A stretch of 11,043 nt of DNA from JBLMZW01 sp050259035 (GTDB lineage Bacteria > Bacillota > Syntrophomonadia > Syntrophomonadales > DTU052), in NCBI GenBank assembly GCA_050259035.1, contig JBLMZW010000189.1:1-11043 (forward strand). The letters run 5' to 3'. How positions within the stretch are numbered: the stretch's first letter is position 1; each line of letters opens with the position of its first letter. Shown here piece by piece: positions 6,934-11,043 of the stretch. The notes beneath the pieces are model-generated. The model was not told the DNA's origin, ran no database searches, and was given only the letters and a program-made list of their open reading frames with translations. Both the position numbers and the translations under genes were made by a program.

Positions 6934-8151
6934 ATGCAGGATACACCGAAAGCCAATCGATTGCATATCGCTATATTTGGGCGGCGCAACGCCGGTAAAT
7001 CAAGTTTGATTAACGCTTTAACCAATCAGGATATCGCTCTGGTTTCTGATGTACCGGGGACCACAACCGACCCCGTATTCAAGGCTATGGAAATACTGCC
7101 TTTGGGTCCCTGTATGATTATAGATACGGCAGGAATTGATGATGTTGGTCCACTGGGAGAGCTTCGCATCCAAAAAACCCGGTCAGTGCTTAACCAGACC
7201 GACCTGGCTCTTTTGGTAATCGATCCGCAGTCAGGAATCAGTGAATTCGAGTTGGAATTAAAAAGGCAAATCCTTGATAAAAAGATTCCTCTGGTGGGAG
7301 TCGTAAACAAGCTCGATCTAGGAACTTACGATGTAAAACGAATGGAGTCGGAGTTAGGAATCCACCTGGTAAAGATAAGCTCTGTTACTCAAAGCGGTAT
7401 TCCCGAACTAAAGGAACAAATTATTCAGGCAGCTCCTTTAGATTTCGAGGAGCCCCATATCGTTGGCGATTTAATCGACCCGGGTGATGTGGTAGTCCTG
7501 GTGGTTCCTATTGACTCGGCTGCCCCCAAGGGCCGGATTATTCTGCCTCAGGTCCAGACTATAAGGGATATTCTTGATAATGACGCCATCGCGATTACGG
7601 TAAAAGAACGAGAGCTTCGTGAAGCTTTGGCCCGGCTAAATGCCAAACCACGCCTGGTGGTAACTGATTCTCAGGCTTTTCTAAAGGTTGCGGCCGATAC
7701 ACCGGACGATGTGTTAATGACGTCCTTTTCCATTTTGTTTGCCCGTTACAAGGGAGATCTGATGGAGTTGGTCAAAGGGGCCCGGGCTATCGAAACCCTG
7801 CAGCCAGGCGATAAGGTTTTAATTGCTGAGGCCTGTACTCACCATCGTCAGGCAGATGATATCGGCAAAGTGCAAATTCCGCGCTGGCTGCGGCAATACG
7901 TTGGGGGAGATCTCGAATTCAGCTGGTGGAGTGGAACCGGATACCCGGAGAATCTAGAGGATTACAAATTAATAGTTCACTGTGGTGCCTGCATGATTAA
8001 CCGGCGTCAGATGCTCTACCGGATTCATCTGGCCAAGGAGAAGGGAGTCCCCATTGTAAATTATGGTGTCTTGTTAGCCTGGGTACATGGGATATTGGAC
8101 CGGGCCCTGAAGCCATTTCCATCTGTTCGAACAGAATTTTCTGGACAATAG
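6934..8151 (+). CDS. hydF: [FeFe]-hydrogenase maturation GTPase HydF
   Basis: Scaffold and carrier GTPase that receives the 2Fe precursor and delivers it to the hydrogenase apoprotein. The 405-residue product has an N-terminal G domain: P-loop GRRNAGKS at 16-23, switch segment PGTTTDP at 41-47, DTAG at 64-67 and NKLD at 125-128. A dimerisation domain follows, then the C-terminal [4Fe-4S] domain with the HydF signature CxH-x45-HCxxC (Cys301, His303, His349, Cys350, Cys353). Start ATG at 6934 follows GAAGGTGA. It ends the TM1266-hydE-hydF operon and faces ppx, which runs toward it on the other strand. hydG, often linked to these genes, is not within the window and must be elsewhere if the pathway is complete. 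Confidence 0.97.
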   Translation: MQDTPKANRLHIAIFGRRNAGKSSLINALTNQDIALVSDVPGTTTDPVFKAMEILPLGPCMIIDTAGIDDVGPLGELRIQKTRSVLNQTDLALLVIDPQSGISEFELELKRQILDKKIPLVGVVNKLDLGTYDVKRMESELGIHLVKISSVTQSGIPELKEQIIQAAPLDFEEPHIVGDLIDPGDVVVLVVPIDSAAPKGRIILPQVQTIRDILDNDAIAITVKERELREALARLNAKPRLVVTDSQAFLKVAADTPDDVLMTSFSILFARYKGDLMELVKGARAIETLQPGDKVLIAEACTHHRQADDIGKVQIPRWLRQYVGGDLEFSWWSGTGYPENLEDYKLIVHCGACMINRRQMLYRIHLAKEKGVPIVNYGVLLAWVHGILDRALKPFPSVRTEFSGQ

Positions 8152-8237
8152 GATTGGGACTAGTCCTGGTGAGGCCTTTTAATAATGAATAAGTAAATCA
8201 GGCAGGCTATCCAATGAGACGTAGGTTTTAGTCAGAA

Positions 8238-9119
8238 TCAGTCACCCAAACTTACGTTTTGATCGTGCAGTGACCAAATAATTCCGTCCAGCAAATCACT
8301 GTCACTTACGAGCGCCTGTTTCCTTCCCATCAATTCCATAATTGACTTAATAATTAGTACACCCTTTTCCATAATATCAGCACGCTCGGGCTGTAAACCG
8401 GTTAATTCCCTCTTTTGTTCAATCGTCATACCGTTAAGCCGCTGATACAAGTCGGATATATCCGATAAAGAAAGTTTTTCACCCTGAACTTCTTTGGGAT
8501 TGTACCTCTTCATTTCTTTCTTTATGGCGACCATACTGGTTGCGGTACCACCCACAAGCACCAGGGGACTTAAAGGCAGGTCTGAAATCCGTTCTCCCAA
8601 CAGGTTTTTAATATCGGTCTCGTCCCAATCGGCTTCAGTTGCCTTAACCGCTCCAACTGGAATACTCATGGAATGAACTTTTCGCCGGTGGTAGGAAAAC
8701 TCAACACTTCCCCCGCCAACATCTACCACCACCGGATGTGCTTTCATATTAAAACTTTTTTTGACCCCGAGGTAACTAAGGTAACCTTCCTTTTCACCGG
8801 AAAGAACCTCTACATCAAAACCGGTCCTTTCCTGAGCCAGAATCAAAAAGTCAAATTGATTCATTGACTCACGAACAGCGCTGGTAGCTACCACAGTTGA
8901 CATCATAACCTGCCACCGATGCATATCCTCAACAAACCTGGACAGGCAATCCAAAGTACGATCAATAGCCTTGGGCTTGAGCCACTTGTTATGACCCATT
9001 CCCTCCCCTATTCGAGTGGTAACAACTTTTTTCTCCAGAATGCTAAAGTCTCCACTAACTATCTGGGCTACCAGTAACCGACAGGAATTTGTTCCTATAT
9101 CGCAAGCACCGTACCTCAT
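8238..9119 (-). CDS. ppx: Ppx/GppA family phosphatase (exopolyphosphatase-like), short form
   Basis: Member of the actin-like ASKHA superfamily; relatives hydrolyse inorganic polyphosphate or the 5' phosphate of pppGpp, and which reaction applies here cannot be told from sequence. The 293 residues correspond to the short two-domain form without the C-terminal HD-type extension of the roughly 500-residue E. coli Ppx and GppA. Motifs: phosphate-1 loop DIGTNSCRL at 7-15, ATSAVRES at 78-85, SGEKEGYLSYLG at 107-118 carrying the expected catalytic Glu region, phosphate-2 loop DVGGGSVEF at 133-141, GGTATS at 190-195 and GLQPERADIM at 241-250. ATG at 9119 follows AAGGAGG by eight bases; a GTG at 9140 lies upstream of that site. 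A terminator separates it from yabR, so it may have its own promoter, none of which is clear. Confidence 0.93.
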   Translation of the reverse strand: MRYGACDIGTNSCRLLVAQIVSGDFSILEKKVVTTRIGEGMGHNKWLKPKAIDRTLDCLSRFVEDMHRWQVMMSTVVATSAVRESMNQFDFLILAQERTGFDVEVLSGEKEGYLSYLGVKKSFNMKAHPVVVDVGGGSVEFSYHRRKVHSMSIPVGAVKATEADWDETDIKNLLGERISDLPLSPLVLVGGTATSMVAIKKEMKRYNPKEVQGEKLSLSDISDLYQRLNGMTIEQKRELTGLQPERADIMEKGVLIIKSIMELMGRKQALVSDSDLLDGIIWSLHDQNVSLGD

Positions 9120-9152
9120 ATAGGGTTCCTCCTTGAACACCTAATCTCTTCT

Positions 9153-9194
9153 CTAAAAATAAATAAATTAAGAACACTCCTTTACGGAGTGTTC
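9153..9194 (-). terminator. Intrinsic terminator of yabR, with the yabR stop codon in its loop
   Basis: On the minus strand GAACACTCC (9186-9194), loop GTAAA (9181-9185), GGAGTGTTC (9172-9180): a perfect 9-bp stem, followed by the T-rich run TTAATTTATTTATTTTT. The yabR TAA codon (9182-9184) lies in the loop, so the 5' arm encodes the last residues (NTP). A canonical Rho-independent terminator ending the yabR transcript before ppx. Confidence 0.88.
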
Positions 9195-9568
9195 GTGAAG
9201 CTGCGATTCCGCCTTTTGGTCTCTTTCTTCAGCTTTAGCGGCTGAAGTCTTTCATCACTTTCTTTGAAAAACTTCGTAAGCTTGTCGTCCAGGTTGCCAA
9301 AATCTTTTTTGGGTCTTTCTCTTTCTTTAGCTTGCTTAATCGAAAGACCAATCTTTCCTTCACTAACATTCAGGATTTTGACCCTAACCCTGTCCCCCGC
9401 CTGTAGAAAATCTTTCACATCCTTAACATAAGCGTCAGCAATCTCAGAAATGTGAACCAGTCCTACAGCTCCATTTTCTAATTCTACAAATGCACCGAAC
9501 TTTGTAATGCCCTGTACTGTGCCTTCAATGATGTTTCCCGGTACGATATCTTTTTGTGAGGCAGGCAT
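9182..9568 (-). CDS. yabR: S1 domain RNA-binding protein, YabR / general stress protein 13 type
   Basis: Small RNA-binding protein with one S1 (OB-fold) domain at residues 10-79: VPGNIIEGTVQGITKFGAFV, then GLVHISEIADAYVKD, then GDRVRVKILNVSEGKIGLSIKQA. A lysine/arginine-rich tail (80-128) may add RNA or ribosome contacts. The 128 residues match the B. subtilis YabR size, and the place directly after divIC is the same as in Bacillus. The exact cellular role of this family is poorly defined. ATG at 9568 lies 12 bases after a GGGGGG tract, a longer spacing than usual; an in-frame TTG at 9577 sits only three bases from it, so the ATG is preferred without certainty. Its own promoter appears just upstream, and transcription ends in the hairpin overlapping its stop. 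Confidence 0.9.
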   Translation of the reverse strand: MPASQKDIVPGNIIEGTVQGITKFGAFVELENGAVGLVHISEIADAYVKDVKDFLQAGDRVRVKILNVSEGKIGLSIKQAKERERPKKDFGNLDDKLTKFFKESDERLQPLKLKKETKRRNRSFTNTP

Positions 9569-9609
9569 ATAAGACAAAGGCCCCCCGAAACATATATAAT
9601 TCCTATGCT

Positions 9610-9639
9610 ATTTTATCCAATAATCTTGGTTAATGTCAA
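9610..9639 (-). promoter_or_regulatory. Sigma-A-type promoter for yabR
   Basis: TTGACA (9634-9639) is a consensus -35, and TAAAAT (9610-9615) matches five of six -10 positions, with an 18-base spacer. The -10 is about 42 bases before the yabR start. It lets yabR be transcribed apart from divIC. Confidence 0.7.
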
Positions 9640-9649
9640 CAATTATTGG
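9617..9649 (-). repeat. 8-bp inverted repeat around the yabR -35 element
   Basis: CCAATAAT and ATTATTGG form an exact inverted repeat at 9642-9649 and 9617-9624, separated by 17 bases that include the TTGACA -35 box. The outer arm also covers the divIC stop codon (9643-9645). It could be a dyad operator or, in the divIC mRNA, a weak 3' hairpin; there is no poly-U run, so a terminator is unlikely. Confidence 0.5.
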
Positions 9650-9960
9650 TTATTCGCGCGTTCAGAATCAACTGGTACAATAACCTTTTCTCCAGGCTTA
9701 ATCATACCCAGTTCTTCGCGGGCCATTTTCTCGACCATATCCTTGGATTTTAATGCCTGGATTTTTTCAATATACTGATCATTTTGGGATCTTAACTGAC
9801 TTTTCTTTAATTCCATCGCCTGTATTTCACGGTTTATTTTCCATATAGCTATAATCTTGGGCACGAATATATATAAGCTTAACGCTAACAGGATTATTAA
9901 TATGAGTGACACGGGGCCTTTGGAATACTTGCTATTAGCCCTCGCTTTCTTCCTCATCAT
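9643..9960 (-). CDS. divIC: DivIC/FtsB-type septum formation initiator
   Basis: Bitopic cell-division protein; in Firmicutes DivIC works with FtsL and DivIB (FtsQ) at the septum. Product of about 105 residues, close to the usual length: a basic cytoplasmic N-terminus (RKKARANSKYSK), one transmembrane segment at about 17-39, a coiled coil at about 41-78 rich in K, E, Q and L, and the family C-terminus MVEKMAREELGMIKPGEKVIVP at 75-96. Two adjacent ATGs (9960 and 9957) could start it, three or six bases after AGGGGG; an in-frame TTG at 9972 precedes the site. The 5' end overlaps the small HTH gene by about 25 bases, suggesting coupled translation and a shared promoter, the one bearing DnaA boxes. 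Confidence 0.92.
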   Translation of the reverse strand: MMRKKARANSKYSKGPVSLILIILLALSLYIFVPKIIAIWKINREIQAMELKKSQLRSQNDQYIEKIQALKSKDMVEKMAREELGMIKPGEKVIVPVDSERANNQ

Positions 9961-10174
9961 CAACCCCCTCAAATATGCCCAGAGCCTGTCCGGGAATCAC
10001 GATTACCACTTCATATCCCTTGGAGCGTGCACGACTTAATAATGTAGCAACTGTACTGCTGGAAATCTTAAGAACCCTGGCTATATCTTCGTTACTTTTT
10101 CCGGTTTCTTTTAGGACAACAACCTGTCTTTCCCTAAAACTTAATTTTTCGGCGCCACGGATCTCAATTTTCAT
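9935..10174 (-). CDS. Small helix-turn-helix protein, sigma-70 region 4 / LuxR-type domain
   Basis: A 79-residue probable DNA-binding protein. Residues 11-53 (LSFRERQVVVLKETGKSNEDI, then ARVLKISSSTVATLLSRARSKG) have the pattern of a sigma-70 region 4 or LuxR helix-turn-helix: a short helix, a second helix with DIARVL, and a recognition helix SSSTVATLLSRARSKG. A hydrophobic stretch YEVVIVIPGQALGIFEG (54-70) and an acidic tail DDEEESEG follow. No core-binding regions are present, so it is not a complete sigma factor. The ATG at 10174 follows GGAGTG by five bases; further upstream the frame would run through the DnaA boxes. It overlaps divIC and lies between yabQ and divIC, a position empty in B. 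subtilis. I do not recognise a characterised family; a repressor or activator of this local operon is conceivable. Confidence 0.8.
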   Translation of the reverse strand: MKIEIRGAEKLSFRERQVVVLKETGKSNEDIARVLKISSSTVATLLSRARSKGYEVVIVIPGQALGIFEGVDDEEESEG

Positions 10175-10190
10175 GCCAGCACTCCAAGAC

Positions 10191-10222
10191 ATATCCACAT
10201 ATTATCCACAAATTGTGTATAA
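10191..10222. promoter_or_regulatory. Cluster of three DnaA boxes
   Basis: Plus strand: ATATCCACA at 10191-10199 (one mismatch to TTATNCACA) and a perfect TTATCCACA at 10202-10210. Minus strand: a perfect TTATACACA at 10214-10222. The first two are in tandem at 11-bp spacing, about one helical turn; the third faces them. They cover the region just downstream of a -10 box, which would place them over the transcription start and leader of the HTH-divIC operon. Binding of DnaA to such nonamers is well established; regulation here is inference. Confidence 0.75.
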
Positions 10223-10224
10223 AT

Positions 10225-10254
10225 ATATTACATCATTATTAAATCGGGTGTCAA
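10225..10254 (-). promoter_or_regulatory. Sigma-A-type promoter for the HTH gene-divIC operon
   Basis: A consensus TTGACA (10249-10254) and TAATAT (10225-10230, four of six matches) are 18 bases apart. Transcription would begin about 7 bases downstream, inside the first DnaA box. The -10 lies about 50 bases before the HTH start codon. This fits a transcript carrying the HTH gene and divIC. Confidence 0.7.
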
Positions 10255-10255
10255 A

Positions 10256-10317
10256 GGTTTAAGGTAATAATTGTAAATTATTTTATGATCTAGGATTTAA
10301 GAAAGGGTGGTTTAAGG
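10256..10317 (-). repeat. Repeated CCTTAAACC motif and AT palindrome upstream of the HTH-divIC promoter
   Basis: Reading the minus strand, CCTTAAACC occurs exactly at 10309-10317 and 10256-10264, with an imperfect copy CTTAAATCC at 10293-10301. The last exact copy ends one base before the TTGACA box, and the exact copies are 53 bases apart. Between them is the perfect inverted repeat AATAATT-TAC-AATTATT (10266-10282). The arrangement resembles operator sites for a DNA-binding regulator, but A/T-rich repeats arise easily by chance. Confidence 0.4.
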
Positions 10318-10321
10318 ATAG

Positions 10322-10717
10322 CTATTCGGAAGGAGGGGTCCGAGTAGGTATTATTTTTTTTAATGTGACAGTAAGAGTATTATACCCGGACTTTATAGAT
10401 CCGGTGGCTATCTGAGCCAAACGAATTATTAGTTTGGAAAAACGTTTTTGCAGCACCAGGTAGTAAAACAGAGCCGCTAAAGCCAAGGCTAACAGAATAT
10501 AAAAACGCATGTCTCCCTGGTTGATAATAAGCAGGGCGGAAAAGGTAAGGACCAGGAATAACATCCACATTAAACAGTCAAATATGATTAAAACCGCTCC
10601 CCCAATTTTCGATTGAGCCACAAGTTGCTGGTGAAAGTGAAACAACATAGCCAGAAAAATACCAAAAACAAATGTTAACAAAAATTCGATGAACTGTCCC
10701 CATAATCCCAAAGACAT
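10322..10717 (-). CDS. yabQ: YabQ family spore cortex biosynthesis membrane protein
   Basis: In B. subtilis YabQ is an integral membrane protein of the outer forespore membrane needed for cortex formation; it is made in the mother cell under sigma-E. The 131-residue product here has three to four hydrophobic segments (about 7-28, 39-66 and 70-90) and a basic C-terminal tail. The start GQFIEFLLTFVFGIFLAMLFHF is typical of the family. It is shorter than Bacillus YabQ, as clostridial versions often are. ATG at 10717 follows AGAGGAT, which overlaps the end of yabP eleven bases upstream, so the two genes are cotranscribed and probably translationally linked. The identity rests on membrane pattern plus position after yabP. 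Confidence 0.85.
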   Translation of the reverse strand: MSLGLWGQFIEFLLTFVFGIFLAMLFHFHQQLVAQSKIGGAVLIIFDCLMWMLFLVLTFSALLIINQGDMRFYILLALALAALFYYLVLQKRFSKLIIRLAQIATGSIKSGYNTLTVTLKKIIPTRTPPSE

Positions 10718-10728
10718 AGATATCCTCT

Positions 10729-10998
10729 CTATTTCAGCATACGTCCAATAATATTTTTACCCTTGGCCTTCATGCTGGTACCCAAAGGCTTGTATTCCAA
10801 TGAAACGAAATTACCTTGAACTACTATATCTCCGTTTTCCAGGTTAAGACTTGTTATATTTAGTTCCTCGCCCTTTAACCACAAGACTCCCTGGGTGGTA
10901 TTTAAAATCACTTCATGGTCATCAAAGCTATTAACAAACGTTACTCCCGTAACCTGAAGTGATTCCCGGTTAGTTAGAGTAAGGCTGTGCGGCTGCAA
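10729..10998 (-). CDS. yabP: YabP/YqfC family sporulation protein
   Basis: Sporulation protein of the YabP family; in B. subtilis it is expressed with yabQ in the mother cell, and its molecular function is unknown. The 89 residues follow the family's all-beta pattern: HSLTLTNRESLQVTGVTFV at 4-22, SFDDHEVILNTTQGVLWLKG at 24-43, LNITSLNLENGDIVVQGNFV at 46-65 and SLEYKP at 66-71. No signal peptide or membrane segment is seen. The start is TTG at 10998, eight bases after GAGGGGG; a stop codon lies two codons further upstream, so no longer frame is possible. The presence of yabP and yabQ is the main evidence that the organism forms spores. Confidence 0.9.
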   Translation of the reverse strand: MQPHSLTLTNRESLQVTGVTFVNSFDDHEVILNTTQGVLWLKGEELNITSLNLENGDIVVQGNFVSLEYKPLGTSMKAKGKNIIGRMLK

Positions 10999-11018
10999 AA
11001 GCTACGCCCCCTCGTCCA

Positions 11019-11043
11019 ATAATACTCTGAACAAGTATATGAA
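11019..11043 (-). promoter_or_regulatory. Possible yabP promoter, truncated by the window edge
   Basis: On the minus strand TTCATATA at the edge (11036-11043) resembles the sigma-E -35 element, and TATTATTG follows after 11 bases (11017-11024). The second part is a poor sigma-E -10 match and a fair sigma-A -10 (TATTAT, five of six), whose -35 would lie outside the window. In B. subtilis yabP is sigma-E dependent, which makes the first reading attractive but unproven. Confidence 0.25.

Noticed and set aside
6528..7025. Minus-strand 165-codon open frame across the hydE-hydF junction
   Set aside because: It is antisense to the conserved C-terminus of HydE and the P-loop of HydF and shows no domain.
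8152..8237. Terminator between the convergent hydF and ppx genes
   Set aside because: The palindrome GGACTAGTCC (8157-8166) is short, has almost no loop and lacks an adjacent poly-U run on either strand. I see no convincing terminator in this 86-base gap.
9935..10174. Complete alternative sigma factor
   Set aside because: Only a region-4-like HTH is present; the core-binding region 2 is absent and the protein has 79 residues.
10191..10230. Chromosomal replication origin
   Set aside because: DnaA boxes beside AT-rich DNA suggest it, but there are only three boxes, no dnaA, dnaN or other origin-flanking gene, and they sit on a promoter. Regulation is the simpler reading.

Overview
The window looks like chromosome from an anaerobic, endospore-forming, Gram-positive bacterium of the class Clostridia. 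The genes suggest a formate- and H2-metabolising lineage of the Peptococcaceae/Desulfotomaculum/Pelotomaculum kind, but the exact taxon is an inference. The reasons are the sporulation genes yabP and yabQ beside divIC, [FeFe]-hydrogenase maturases, a selenocysteine-containing NAD-linked formate dehydrogenase, strong AGGAGG-type ribosome binding sites and several TTG starts.

Left part (1-5110, minus strand, transcribed right to left): a formate dehydrogenase operon in the order NuoE-like subunit, NuoF-like flavoprotein, large catalytic subunit FdhA, and a formate/nitrite-family channel cut by the window edge. FdhA is one gene of 901 codons interrupted by an in-frame UGA at 2319-2321. The flanking residues and a GGUCU-loop hairpin just downstream mark it as selenocysteine 355, not a broken gene. 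The expected complex couples formate/CO2 to NAD(H), and the channel moves formate across the membrane.

Middle (5111-8151, plus strand): a 382-base divergent intergenic region, then a TM1266-type small protein, hydE and hydF. These genes serve assembly of the [FeFe]-hydrogenase H-cluster; hydG is not in the window. The leader has a terminator-like hairpin just before the first ribosome binding site, and the gap between the first gene and hydE has nested inverted repeats that could form a pseudoknot.

Right part (8238-11043, minus strand): a division/sporulation block in the order yabP, yabQ, a 79-residue helix-turn-helix protein, divIC, a yabR-like S1 protein, and a Ppx/GppA phosphatase. It resembles the Bacillus subtilis yabP-yabQ-divIC-yabR cluster with an extra small DNA-binding gene inserted. 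The most striking signal is in the gap between yabQ and that gene: a good sigma-A-type promoter (TTGACA, 18 bases, TAATAT) followed within two bases by three DnaA boxes in 32 bp, with a repeated CTTAAAYCC-type motif and an AT palindrome upstream. This suggests that DnaA, and perhaps the small HTH protein, controls divIC expression. yabR appears to have its own promoter, and a strong intrinsic terminator separates it from ppx.

No rRNA, tRNA, CRISPR array, insertion sequence or prophage gene is recognisable.
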